Part shown: positions 51,757 to 60,422 of the stretch, one piece after another
Layout: each line of letters starts with the position of its first letter
Numbering within the stretch: position 1 is the stretch's first letter
Assembly: GCF_003352065.1 (NCBI RefSeq)
Contig: NZ_CP025803.1
Coordinates: 2,459,574-2,523,573 of the forward strand
DNA: 64,000 nucleotides
Direction of reading: 5' to 3'
Source of the DNA: Sulfitobacter sp. SK011
GTDB taxonomy: Bacteria; Pseudomonadota; Alphaproteobacteria; Rhodobacterales; Rhodobacteraceae
Program-made: the position numbers and the translations under genes
The notes under the pieces: model-generated
Seen by the model: the letters and a program-made list of their open reading frames with translations, nothing else
Database searches by the model: none
Told to the model about the DNA's origin: nothing

Positions 51757-53348
51757 CCGTCGAGGGCTACGATTTCATCGTCATCGGTGGCGGGTCCGCA
51801 GGCTCGGTCATTGCGGCGCGCCTGTCAGAAAGCGCACAGGCGCGCGTTCTGCTGCTCGAGGCCGGCGGCAGCGACTGGCACCCGTTTTTTCATCTGCCCG
51901 CTGGCTTTGCCAAAATGACCAAGGGCATCGGCGCATGGGGTTGGTCAACCGTCCCGCAAAGGTCAATGCAAGACAAGGTGTTCAACTACACCCAAGCCAA
52001 GGTGATCGGCGGCGGCTCTGCCATCAATGCGCAGATATACACGAGGGGTGCCGCGCAGGATTATGACGAATGGCGGCAAATGGGGTGTGAAGGCTGGGCA
52101 TACGACGACGTCCTGCCCTATTTCAGGAAATCCGAAGACAACGATACCTACAGCGGCGAATATCATGGCAAAGGCGGCCCCATGGGCGTGTCAATGCCAG
52201 CGGCCCCCTTGCCGATCTGCGATGCGTTCATCGATGCCGCAGGACAGATCGGCATTCCAAAGACAACGGATGTAAACGGCCCAAGGCAGGACGGTGCGGG
52301 ATACTACCAGCTTACCCAACGCAATGCGCGCAGATCGTCCGCGGCGATGGCTTTTCTGGCACCCGCAAAATCCCGCCCGAACCTGACCGTCAAGACAAAC
52401 GCGCAAGTGCGCCGGATCACGGTTGAAAATGGTCGCGCGACAGGCATTGAGATGGCCGACGGCACCCGCATTACGGCTGACCAGGAGGTGATCTTGTCCT
52501 CCGGTGCCATCGGTTCACCGCGTCTGCTGCAACTTTCCGGCATCGGGCCAGCGGATCATTTGTCATCGCTTGGCATCGATGTGGTTTTTGACCAACCGGG
52601 CGTGGGGTCGAACCTTCAGGATCACCTCGACCTCTATGCAATCTGTGAAGTCACCGGTCCGCACACCTATGACCGCTTCGCCAAATTGCATCTGTCTGCG
52701 TATGCCGGGTTGCAGTATCTTTTCACCCGCAAGGGTCCGGTCGCATCCAGTTTGTTTGAAACCGGCGGGTTCTGGTATGCCGATGAAAACGCCCGTTCCC
52801 CCGATATCCAGATGCATCTGGGCCTTGGCACCGGGATCGAGGCCGGAGTCGAGGTCATGCGCAATGGCGGGGTGACGCTCAATGCCTGCCACCTGCGCCC
52901 GCGATCCCGGGGCACCGTCCGCCTGCAAAGCGACAACCCGGCTGATATGCCGCTGATTGATCCCAACTATCTCTCAGACCCCTATGATCGCGAGATGTCG
53001 ATCCGTGGCCTGAAGCTGGTGCAGCAAATTTTGGCCCAGGATGCGCTCAAACCCTACATCATGGCCGAACGCCTGCCCGGCCCGGATGTGCGCACCGATG
53101 AGGATTATTTCAACTTCATCTGCGTGCATTCCAAGACCTCGCACCACTGCGCGGGCACCTGCCGGATGGGCAGCGACGCCGATGCCGTGCTTGACCCGCG
53201 CCTGAGATTCAATGGGATCGATGGGCTGCGGGTCGCAGATGCATCAGTGATGCCGACCGTCAATTCATCCAACACCAACGCCCCTGCCATCATGATCGGT
53301 GAAAAAGCCGCCGATATGATCAAGCAAGATCAAGGAATGACACAATGA
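51753..53348 (+). CDS. GMC-family FAD oxidoreductase, choline-dehydrogenase-like
   Basis: 531 residues. FIVIGGGSAGSVIAARLSES is the FAD-binding motif, VIGGGSAINAQIYTRGAAQD the GMC signature 1, and SSGAIGSPRLLQLSGIGPAD the GMC signature 2. The active-site His is in SKTSHHCAGTCRMG, and the Asn partner is in VNSSNTNAPAIMIGEKAA. It oxidises a primary or secondary alcohol to the aldehyde or ketone. Sequence differs clearly from the adjacent GMC gene, so the two probably act on different positions or steps. It overlaps the Dabb gene by four bases. Confidence 0.92.
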   Translation: MTVEGYDFIVIGGGSAGSVIAARLSESAQARVLLLEAGGSDWHPFFHLPAGFAKMTKGIGAWGWSTVPQRSMQDKVFNYTQAKVIGGGSAINAQIYTRGAAQDYDEWRQMGCEGWAYDDVLPYFRKSEDNDTYSGEYHGKGGPMGVSMPAAPLPICDAFIDAAGQIGIPKTTDVNGPRQDGAGYYQLTQRNARRSSAAMAFLAPAKSRPNLTVKTNAQVRRITVENGRATGIEMADGTRITADQEVILSSGAIGSPRLLQLSGIGPADHLSSLGIDVVFDQPGVGSNLQDHLDLYAICEVTGPHTYDRFAKLHLSAYAGLQYLFTRKGPVASSLFETGGFWYADENARSPDIQMHLGLGTGIEAGVEVMRNGGVTLNACHLRPRSRGTVRLQSDNPADMPLIDPNYLSDPYDREMSIRGLKLVQQILAQDALKPYIMAERLPGPDVRTDEDYFNFICVHSKTSHHCAGTCRMGSDADAVLDPRLRFNGIDGLRVADASVMPTVNSSNTNAPAIMIGEKAADMIKQDQGMTQ

Positions 53349-53653
53349 TCCGCCATATCGTGCTGACCAAATTCAAGCCTGACACCACCGAGGATGAAAT
53401 CGCCGGAATTTACGCGGGCCTGTCCGCCTTGGCCGAAAAACTTCCCGGTGCCCAAAACTTCACCGGCGGGCGTTCTGAAAGCCCCGAACAGATCGAACGC
53501 GGCTACATGCACGGCTTTGTCATCGACTTTGACAACTGGGCAGCGCTGCAAAACTACGCGAATGACCCGGAACACCAGGCACTGGGTGGCCAACTTGTCG
53601 CCAATGCCACAGGCGGGATCGACGGCATTCTTGTGCTTGATCTGGACGTCTGA
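53345..53653 (+). CDS. Dabb family (stress-responsive A/B barrel) protein
   Basis: 102 residues, a small dimeric alpha/beta barrel. It begins MIRHIVLTKFKPDTTEDEIA and has GYMHGFVIDFDNWAALQNYA and NDPEHQALGGQL, typical of the family. In catabolic clusters Dabb proteins act as small isomerases or cyclases or protect labile intermediates; here the role is open. Coupled to the upstream GMC gene. Confidence 0.88.
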   Translation: MIRHIVLTKFKPDTTEDEIAGIYAGLSALAEKLPGAQNFTGGRSESPEQIERGYMHGFVIDFDNWAALQNYANDPEHQALGGQLVANATGGIDGILVLDLDV

Positions 53654-53671
53654 TGAGGATCACGGAAACCA

Positions 53672-54706
53672 ATGCTTGATGCACCGACAGGACACAAAAG
53701 CAAAATGAAAGAGCGCCCCACAATCCTTGATGTTGCGAAACGCGCGGGCGTGTCGAAATCGACGGTCAGCCTTGTGCTGCAAGGATCCGCCGTCAAAGAA
53801 ACGACGCGAGTGGCCGTGCGGCAGGCGATGGCGGACATCGGATATGTTTATAACCGCTCCGCCGCCACGTTGCGGTCGTCGTCCTCTGGATTGATCGGTC
53901 TTGTCATCAACGATTTGCGCAACCCGTTCTATACGGAATTTGCGGCGCTGTTCCAAATGGAACTGGCGCGCAATGGCTATGCCACCGTACTTGCGAACAC
54001 AGACGAAGATCCATCGCTGCAAACCCGGATGATATCCTCGCTTGTTGAGCATGGGGTGTCAGGATTTATCATCTCGCCAAGCTATGGCGATGAACAAGAA
54101 ACGTTGAACGTGTTGAATGCGTCAAACACACCGACGCTTCAGGTCTTTCGGTCGCTCAAGTCGGGAGACCCAAAGTTTCCTTTTCTGGCCCCAGATTACC
54201 TGCGTGGCGGACGCCTTGCGGCTGAACACCTGCTTGAGATGGGATGCAAGCGGATCGCATTCCTTGGCGGGCTTGATGGCCGCGCTGTCACCGAAGAACG
54301 CATGAGCGGGTATCTGTCCGTCCTATCCGAGAATGGGATGACACCCGTTGTCCTGACCGGACAGGCAACCCGGTCTTTTGGCAAGACCATGGCCGCGAAG
54401 CTGCAGGCTGAGCATCCGGAGGTCGATGGTGTGATCTGCTTTAATGATCTCGTCGCTTTGGGTGTTTTGGCGGCATGTCCAGAGCTTGGCATCAAGGTCG
54501 GTACCGATCTGCGCGTTGTGGGTTTCGACGACATCGAAGATTGCCAGGACAGCTATCCGCCGCTGAGCTCTGTCAGCTGCAATATCCCTGATTTCGCAAA
54601 ATCCACTGCGGCGCAGATTTTGGGCTGGGTCAAGGACGGCAAAACGCCCGTGGTCACCGCGCGCAGCCCGGTTCAACTGATCAAACGGGCCTCAAGCGGG
54701 GCCTGA
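53672..54706 (+). CDS. LacI-family transcriptional regulator of the cluster
   Basis: 344 residues. The DNA-binding HTH is PTILDVAKRAGVSKSTVSLV (about 16-35) with hinge YNRSAATLRS. The periplasmic-binding-like ligand domain covers about 70-340 (SGLIGLVINDLRNPFYTEFA, VDGVICFNDLVALGVL, VVGFDDIEDCQDSYPPL). It most likely binds the three TGGAACGTTCCA palindromes, repressing both the CoA-transferase operon in which it lies and the downstream Gfo-FAD-kinase unit, with release by the transported compound or a product. A later start at 53705 (MKERPTIL) is possible. Confidence 0.92.
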   Translation: MLDAPTGHKSKMKERPTILDVAKRAGVSKSTVSLVLQGSAVKETTRVAVRQAMADIGYVYNRSAATLRSSSSGLIGLVINDLRNPFYTEFAALFQMELARNGYATVLANTDEDPSLQTRMISSLVEHGVSGFIISPSYGDEQETLNVLNASNTPTLQVFRSLKSGDPKFPFLAPDYLRGGRLAAEHLLEMGCKRIAFLGGLDGRAVTEERMSGYLSVLSENGMTPVVLTGQATRSFGKTMAAKLQAEHPEVDGVICFNDLVALGVLAACPELGIKVGTDLRVVGFDDIEDCQDSYPPLSSVSCNIPDFAKSTAAQILGWVKDGKTPVVTARSPVQLIKRASSGA

Positions 54707-54756
54707 CCAAACGTCGCACAACCGGGCCAAATCCCCACTTGTGCGCCGATAAATGA

Positions 54757-54768
54757 TGGAACGTTCCA
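54757..54768. promoter_or_regulatory. LacI-type operator, site 3
   Basis: The third TGGAACGTTCCA lies 29 bases before the Gfo/Idh/MocA start and 51 bases after the LacI stop. It indicates a second regulated promoter inside the cluster. Confidence 0.8.
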
Positions 54769-54796
54769 GCCTGGAACAAACGAAAGGAAGACGGAC

Positions 54797-55960
54797 ATGA
54801 CTGAGGTAAAAGTTGCCGTTTTGGGTGCATCAGGTTGGATGGGCAAGGTCCACACCATGGCCTATCAGACCTTTCCGCATTTCTTCGGGGAAAGCGGCGG
54901 TACGGCGCGGGTTGTCGCACTGGTCGGCGGAAAATCATCGACGCCGCAAGACCTTGCCTTTCGCGCACCGGGTGCAAAAATTCTGACCAACTGGCAAGAG
55001 GCTGTGGCCGATCCTGATGTGGACCTGATTGATATCTGCCTGCCCGACAATCTGCACTACGACGTCGCAAAGGCGGCGTTGCTGGCCGGAAAACATGTCT
55101 TTTGCGAAAAGCCCCTGGCCGATACGGCCGCACAGGCGCAGGAACTTGCCGACATCGCCAAAGCCAAGGGGCTGATCACCCGCGTGGGCCATGCATTTCC
55201 CCGCAACCCCGTGCACGACCGCGCGAAAGAGATCATCGAGGCAGGCGAAATCGGTGAAATCAAGCTCTTCAAGGGCTGCCAGCATGTCGACATGTATGGC
55301 GACCCCCTCGCACCCTATATGTGGCGCGCGAACGGCGATCTGGCCCCGACGGGGATCGTCGGCGACACCGGCAGCCATGTCTTTAGCTTCATGGAGTTTT
55401 TGGTCGGCAAGGTCAGCGCGTTGATTGCCGACAACTTCATTATAACCGCCAAAAGGCCGGTCGTCGAAGGTGTCGGGCTGGGTGCCGAAACGGCGCTTTC
55501 AGGTGATGAAGACTGGGCAGACATCACCAATCCCGATGGATCCAACATCCTGTGCACCTTTGCCAATGGCGCACGCGGTCTGGTCGATTTCAGCCGCATC
55601 GCCACGGGTCGCAAATTCATGCAGACCTATGAAATATACGGCACCAAGGGCAGTCTGGCCTACACCTATGACGAGGTGAACCGCCTGCGGTTCTATTCGA
55701 ACGACGACAAGGTCGGGCGGCGCGGCTACCGCGAAATCGACGTCGGACCAGAACATGAAACCTACAAAGCCTTCCTGCCGCTGCCCAATTTTGCGCTTGG
55801 CTATAACGAAAGCAAGATCATTGAGGCGGCCGAAGTCATTCAATCCATCGTTGCCAACAAGCCCATGTGGCCGACCTTTGAGACGGGCCACCACATCTGC
55901 CAGATTGTCGATGCCTGTATGGAATCATCGCGCCTGAGACGCTGGGTCGACATTCCGTGA
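54797..55960 (+). CDS. Gfo/Idh/MocA-family NAD(P) oxidoreductase
   Basis: 387 residues. The Rossmann motif is KVAVLGASGWMGKVHTMAYQ; DLIDICLPDNLHYDVAKAAL and HVFCEKPLADTAAQAQELAD contain the conserved EKP with the catalytic Lys. The C-terminal alpha/beta domain includes GDTGSHVFSFMEFLVGKVSA, with the His expected in the active site. Members oxidise ring hydroxyls of sugars, inositols and anhydrosugars. It is the first gene of the second transcription unit, 31 bases before the FAD oxidoreductase. Confidence 0.92.
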   Translation: MTEVKVAVLGASGWMGKVHTMAYQTFPHFFGESGGTARVVALVGGKSSTPQDLAFRAPGAKILTNWQEAVADPDVDLIDICLPDNLHYDVAKAALLAGKHVFCEKPLADTAAQAQELADIAKAKGLITRVGHAFPRNPVHDRAKEIIEAGEIGEIKLFKGCQHVDMYGDPLAPYMWRANGDLAPTGIVGDTGSHVFSFMEFLVGKVSALIADNFIITAKRPVVEGVGLGAETALSGDEDWADITNPDGSNILCTFANGARGLVDFSRIATGRKFMQTYEIYGTKGSLAYTYDEVNRLRFYSNDDKVGRRGYREIDVGPEHETYKAFLPLPNFALGYNESKIIEAAEVIQSIVANKPMWPTFETGHHICQIVDACMESSRLRRWVDIP

Positions 55961-55991
55961 CCTGCTGCCCAATCAAAAAGAAGGTCGCGAG

Positions 55992-58085
55992 ATGAGCCTG
56001 TCCGTCCCTCAACATATCCTTGATGCGCTGACCGACGTCGCGATGCCGCGCCTCGGCAACGCCCCTGACACGGGCGAACGGATGACCGTGGATGGCTTCG
56101 ACGTCCCTGTGTTTCGCGCCGGAAGCCTCGTGATCGGAAGCGGTGCCGCCGGACTGCGTGCCGCCGTCGAGATGAAGCGCCGCGCCGTTGATGTAACTAT
56201 CATCAGTCAAAGTGCATGGGGCGGCACGTCCGCCTGTTCGGGGTCGGACAAACAAACGCTGCACACCGCCAACACCAAGGATCAGGGTGACAACTTTCAG
56301 GATATGGCCGCCGCGATCCGGTCGGGCGGTGCCATGGACGAAGACACCGCCTATATCGAGGCCATTGGCTCAATCCGGGCGATGGCGTCGCTGCAGTATC
56401 TGGGTCTGCCGTTACCACAGGATGAACTGGGCGGCACGTTGCGATATCAGACCGACCATGATGAGGTTGGCCGCGCGACATCCTGCGGACCACGCACGTC
56501 GCGCCTGATGGTCAAGGTTCTGGCCGAGGAAGCGCTGCGTCTCGGCATTCCATTTTACAACCATACGACCGCCGTGAAGGTTTTGACCAAGCAAGAAGGT
56601 GATCAGTTGCGCGTCATCGGCGTGCTGACCATCCGGCCCAAAACAAGCACCGACGCAAATCCCTACGGTCTGGCGCTGTTCCAATGCGAGGCTCTTGTCT
56701 TTGCCGCAGGGGGCCCCGGCGAGATGTACCGCGACAGCGTATTCCCCAACGGCTGCTTTGGCACGCTTGGGCTGGCGCTGGAAACGGGGCTCGCGCTGGT
56801 GAACATCACCGAAAGCCAGTTCGGCATCGGCACCCGTCGCGAAGGGTTCCCCTGGAACCTGTCAGGCACCTATGTGCAGGTGATCCCGCATATCTATTCC
56901 CTTGATGCGGATGGCCAAGAGCATCATTTTCTGGCCGACTATTATCGCACCACCCAAGAAATGGCCTCGAACATCTTTCGCAAAGGCTATCAATGGCCAT
57001 TCCATGCCAGCCGGATGCTGAACTTCGAATCCAGCCTTGTGGATCTGGCGATCTACCGCGAGGGCCAGAAAGGGCGGCGGGTCTTTCTTGACTTCAACCG
57101 CAACCTTTTGCCGGTGCCCGGTGATCAGGACTTCAGCCTGGATCGGCTCGACCCTGACGTAGGGGATTACCTCAAACGGTCGGGAGCCAATCAAGACCTG
57201 CCCATTGATCGTCTGCGCCATATGAACCCGCTCGCGATCGAACTTTATAAACGCTACAAGGTGGATATCACTGCCGATCCGCTGGAGTTTGCCGTCAACC
57301 ACCAGCATATGAACGGCGGCATCGCCGTCGATACCTGGGGGCGGACCAACATCGCTGGCATCTATGCGGTGGGCGAGGCCGCAGGCACCCATGGCGCAAC
57401 ACGCCCCGGCGGGTCTGCATTGAATGCAGGTCAGGTCTTTGGCACACGGGTTGCCGAACACATCGCGGCCAGTGGTCGCGCAGCGGCACCCGCAAATTCG
57501 GATGCACGCCCACAAACCGGTGATGCTGTTGCAGCTATCCTCGCCGTCCTGAACGCTGACAGCCCCTATGCCGTGGCAGACGTGCGCCGCGAAATTCAGG
57601 CCCGAATGAGCGATCACGCAGGTATCCTGTGCCACGCCATAGACGTTGAACGTGCGCATCAAGACGCCCGCAAGCTTAGTCAGGCGGTTCGTGAAAACGG
57701 GCTTTCATTTACCCGCAACAACGAAGCCGCCCGCGTCGTGCAATGGCAGCAGATGGCCCTCGCGTCAGAGGCGGTGCTTGCCGCGCTTGATTTCTATATC
57801 GCCCAAGGCGGCGGCAGCCGTGGCGCACGCGCAATCTGTGACCCAGATGGCGCATCCCTGCCGAGATCGAGGACCGGACCGCTGCCAGAGGTGAGATTCC
57901 GCCCGGAACGCGCAGATGACATGCAATCGCAAATTCTTGTGCGGCTGGTTGGCAATGACATGGCCGTCACCACCCGCCCCATCCGCACTTTCGACACACA
58001 GGCCAAATCGGTATTTGAACGCGACTGGCCCGCCTGGCTGACAGGCGGAATCTTTGACCTCGCTGATGAAACCGGCACAACGTGA
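55992..58085 (+). CDS. Large FAD-dependent oxidoreductase, fumarate-reductase/SdhA-like
   Basis: 697 residues. The FAD motif LVIGSGAAGLRAAVEMKRRA is at about 37-56. WGGTSACSGSDKQTLHTANT follows, then the substrate-site block HQHMNGGIAVDTWGRTNIAG and the flavin-contact region YAVGEAAGTHGATRPGGSAL. The C-terminal helical domain (about 515-650) resembles the flavoprotein C-terminal domain. It could oxidise or reduce a double bond or alpha-keto/enol intermediate. No partner iron-sulfur subunit is nearby, unlike true fumarate reductases. It overlaps the kinase start by one base. Confidence 0.85.
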   Translation: MSLSVPQHILDALTDVAMPRLGNAPDTGERMTVDGFDVPVFRAGSLVIGSGAAGLRAAVEMKRRAVDVTIISQSAWGGTSACSGSDKQTLHTANTKDQGDNFQDMAAAIRSGGAMDEDTAYIEAIGSIRAMASLQYLGLPLPQDELGGTLRYQTDHDEVGRATSCGPRTSRLMVKVLAEEALRLGIPFYNHTTAVKVLTKQEGDQLRVIGVLTIRPKTSTDANPYGLALFQCEALVFAAGGPGEMYRDSVFPNGCFGTLGLALETGLALVNITESQFGIGTRREGFPWNLSGTYVQVIPHIYSLDADGQEHHFLADYYRTTQEMASNIFRKGYQWPFHASRMLNFESSLVDLAIYREGQKGRRVFLDFNRNLLPVPGDQDFSLDRLDPDVGDYLKRSGANQDLPIDRLRHMNPLAIELYKRYKVDITADPLEFAVNHQHMNGGIAVDTWGRTNIAGIYAVGEAAGTHGATRPGGSALNAGQVFGTRVAEHIAASGRAAAPANSDARPQTGDAVAAILAVLNADSPYAVADVRREIQARMSDHAGILCHAIDVERAHQDARKLSQAVRENGLSFTRNNEAARVVQWQQMALASEAVLAALDFYIAQGGGSRGARAICDPDGASLPRSRTGPLPEVRFRPERADDMQSQILVRLVGNDMAVTTRPIRTFDTQAKSVFERDWPAWLTGGIFDLADETGTT

Positions 58086-59011
58086 TGGATTTCATGTCCA
58101 GCAAAGTGGTCGCAATCGGTGAGGCCATGATTGAAATGGCCGTGATCGGCGATGATACCTATCGGCGCAGCTTTGCGGGCGACACCTTCAATACGGCCTG
58201 GCATATGGCCCAAATTCTGGGCACCGGCGGACAAGTTGGCTTTGTCACAAAGGTAGGCAGGGATTCGGTTTCGGACACCTTCATCGACCAACTCACAGAC
58301 GACGGCATGGATGTTTCCTGCATTGGCCGCGTCGATGACCGCACCATGGGCCTCTATATGATCGCCCTGAAGGGGGTTGAACGAGATTTCCAGTATTGGC
58401 GATCACACTCCGCCGCGCGGCTATTGGCGGACAACCCAGACTGGCTGACCAAGGCAATCGGTCAGGCGGGCCTCATTCACCTTTCAGGCATTACCCTCGC
58501 GATCCTGTCGGCTGATGCGCGCGCGCGCCTCTGGGATGTGATCGCCACGGCCCGCTCGCAAGGCGCGCGCCTGTCTTTCGACCCGAACGTGCGCCCCAGG
58601 CTGTGGTCGTCACAAGACGAGACCCGCACAACCCTGTCTGCCTTTCTTGAGATCACTGACATCGCCCTGCCCAGTTTTGACGATGAGGCGGCCTTGTGGG
58701 GCGACACATCCCCACAGGCGACACTTGAGCGGCTGCAAAAAGCCGGCGTTACAGAAATTGCGGTCAAGGACGGTGCCGGTCCGGTTCTGGGCTTGTGTGA
58801 CGGTACACAAACGACGGTTGAAACCCCTTCCGTCAGCGGCATGCGTGATACCACAGGCGCAGGCGATGCCTTCAACGCAGGCTATCTGGCGGCGCGCCTA
58901 TCCGGGCACCCTCAGCAGGACGCAATTGCGTTCGGCCAGGCAGTATCGTCAGAAGTTCTTCGGCATTTCGGGGCCCGAATTCCAAAGGAACATATCCCCA
59001 ATCTGATCTGA
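58085..59011 (+). CDS. PfkB-family sugar kinase, 2-keto-3-deoxygluconate-kinase-like
   Basis: 308 residues from ATG 58085 (an ATG at 58094, MSSKVVAIGEAMIEM, is also possible). VVAIGEAMIEMAVIGDDTYR is the KdgK-like start; SFAGDTFNTAWHMAQILG is the substrate-binding block; RLSFDPNVRPRLW and the anion hole/base motif DTTGAGDAFNAGYLAARL complete the PfkB set. It phosphorylates a sugar or keto-deoxy sugar acid with ATP. It is the last gene of the regulon. Confidence 0.9.
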   Translation: MDFMSSKVVAIGEAMIEMAVIGDDTYRRSFAGDTFNTAWHMAQILGTGGQVGFVTKVGRDSVSDTFIDQLTDDGMDVSCIGRVDDRTMGLYMIALKGVERDFQYWRSHSAARLLADNPDWLTKAIGQAGLIHLSGITLAILSADARARLWDVIATARSQGARLSFDPNVRPRLWSSQDETRTTLSAFLEITDIALPSFDDEAALWGDTSPQATLERLQKAGVTEIAVKDGAGPVLGLCDGTQTTVETPSVSGMRDTTGAGDAFNAGYLAARLSGHPQQDAIAFGQAVSSEVLRHFGARIPKEHIPNLI

Positions 59012-59449
59012 AGAATGGCAAGGTTCAAGGACGCGCGACCGCGACACCTGCTGATCTGTTTGTAAGCGATGAGGCACTAAGTGTCTTAGCTGCAGGTTGC
59101 AGCACAGCAGGTCTGTGCATGGTGCCCCGCTCACCGCACGAGCCGAAGCCCCTTTTATTGCGTGGTGCATGAATGTCCGCTCCGGGCCATTCACGCCGAC
59201 ACAGGCAAGCCCCGCCGTGGCAAATCTCTGCGCCGCCGCATGACGGCAAAAACCCCAATGCGGTCAAGCTTAACCAAAAAAAGTGAACCTTTGATCAAAT
59301 TTACTGCTTTGGTGAATAAAGCTTTCCGGGGTGGTTTGACATAATTTCACACGGCCGATTTCAAGTCGGCTTGCCTAAGGTAGCGGTTTGGTGTGTGCTG
59401 GGCGGCATAATTTATCTGACACATTTTTTTGGTTACTTCTGGTGTGCAA
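59012..59449. other. Intergenic region after the catabolic regulon
   Basis: No gene is supported in these 438 bases. A TTGACA-like hexamer (in GGTTTGACATAATTTCACAC, about 59333) and a small dyad GCCGATTTCAAGTCGGC at about 59354 lie upstream of the cyclic-nucleotide-binding gene and may be its promoter. No clear terminator follows the kinase gene. Confidence 0.4.
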
Positions 59450-60157
59450 ATGAACGAATTCCTTTTGCCTGATTTTTTAGTACTCGCGGCGGCAGGGATG
59501 TTTGTGCTCGGGTATCTCATTATCAATCAAATAATGCTTCGGGCCATGCTGCTTGTCGGAACAGCGCTTTACATTTGGTATTACGCGGTTGTGAATGATA
59601 CGCCATTGTGGCCTGCTATATGGGCCAGCACCGCAACGGGAACAGCAAACCTTATTGGCTTAATGAGTTTGTTTTATCGACGTTCGGTCTGGGCTATACC
59701 CAGAAAGTACCGCGATATTTATGCGCATTTCGACATTCTGCCGCCTGGCGATTTCCGTAAATTAATGAGTGTAGCAAACCGCGTGACCAGGCCGGCAGGA
59801 CATCAGCTTACCGCAGATGGTAGCCGCGTCAACACTCTCTACTACGTGATTGGCGGTAAAGTCGAAATTGAAAAATATGGCAGTCGGTTTTTTGTTCCGG
59901 ACGGTGTTTTCATAGGTGAAGTGGCCTATCTGACAGGGAACCGCGCTTCCGCATCAACTTACCTAGTGAGCGATTGTGATATCCTTGAATGGGAAATCGC
60001 AGAGTTAAAACAACGCGCCACCCGCGATCCGAGGTTCCGGCTTGCAATGGATGCTATGATTTCTGTGGATTTAGCCGAGAAAGTAGCGCGCGCTGGTTCA
60101 CCTAGGCTTCAGACGGACGGTATCCCTTCTGTCAGCAATATCGATCAAGCCATTTGA
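59450..60157 (+). CDS. Popeye-like membrane protein with cyclic-nucleotide-binding domain
   Basis: 235 residues. Three N-terminal membrane helices (LPDFLVLAAAGMFVLGYLII, MLLVGTALYIWYYAVV, and WASTATGTANLIGLMSLFYR) precede a soluble domain from about residue 95 to 215. GHQLTADGSRVNTLYYVIGG, the phosphate-binding-like segment GVFIGEVAYLTGNRASASTY and CDILEWEIAELKQ follow the cNMP-binding beta barrel. Architecture and length resemble bacterial Popeye-domain proteins. It may read out cAMP or cGMP made by cyclases such as those at 14658-16049 and 22779-24962. The start MNEFLLPDF at 59450 is chosen over an upstream frame start at 59429. Confidence 0.8.
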   Translation: MNEFLLPDFLVLAAAGMFVLGYLIINQIMLRAMLLVGTALYIWYYAVVNDTPLWPAIWASTATGTANLIGLMSLFYRRSVWAIPRKYRDIYAHFDILPPGDFRKLMSVANRVTRPAGHQLTADGSRVNTLYYVIGGKVEIEKYGSRFFVPDGVFIGEVAYLTGNRASASTYLVSDCDILEWEIAELKQRATRDPRFRLAMDAMISVDLAEKVARAGSPRLQTDGIPSVSNIDQAI

Positions 60158-60422
60158 AATGCGGCGATTTGCACATTTGCAATAGCAATCAATATTGAAA
60201 AATGGAGTGGCGGTCAGATGTCCGCTCCGCCCAACTCTACTGCCGTTCACACCTCCAAAATGCTGCGCTATGAATGAATAGCAGGAACAGACCGTGAGCA
60301 ACGCACAACTGTTCCGGTAAAACGTAAAACTTGCGTGCTTCCGCATAGCGGTTTTGAGTTCACTACCTCGAGTGTTGGCGCTTCCATAAACATCAGCCCC
60401 GGGCAAAACGCCTGTTGAGGGA

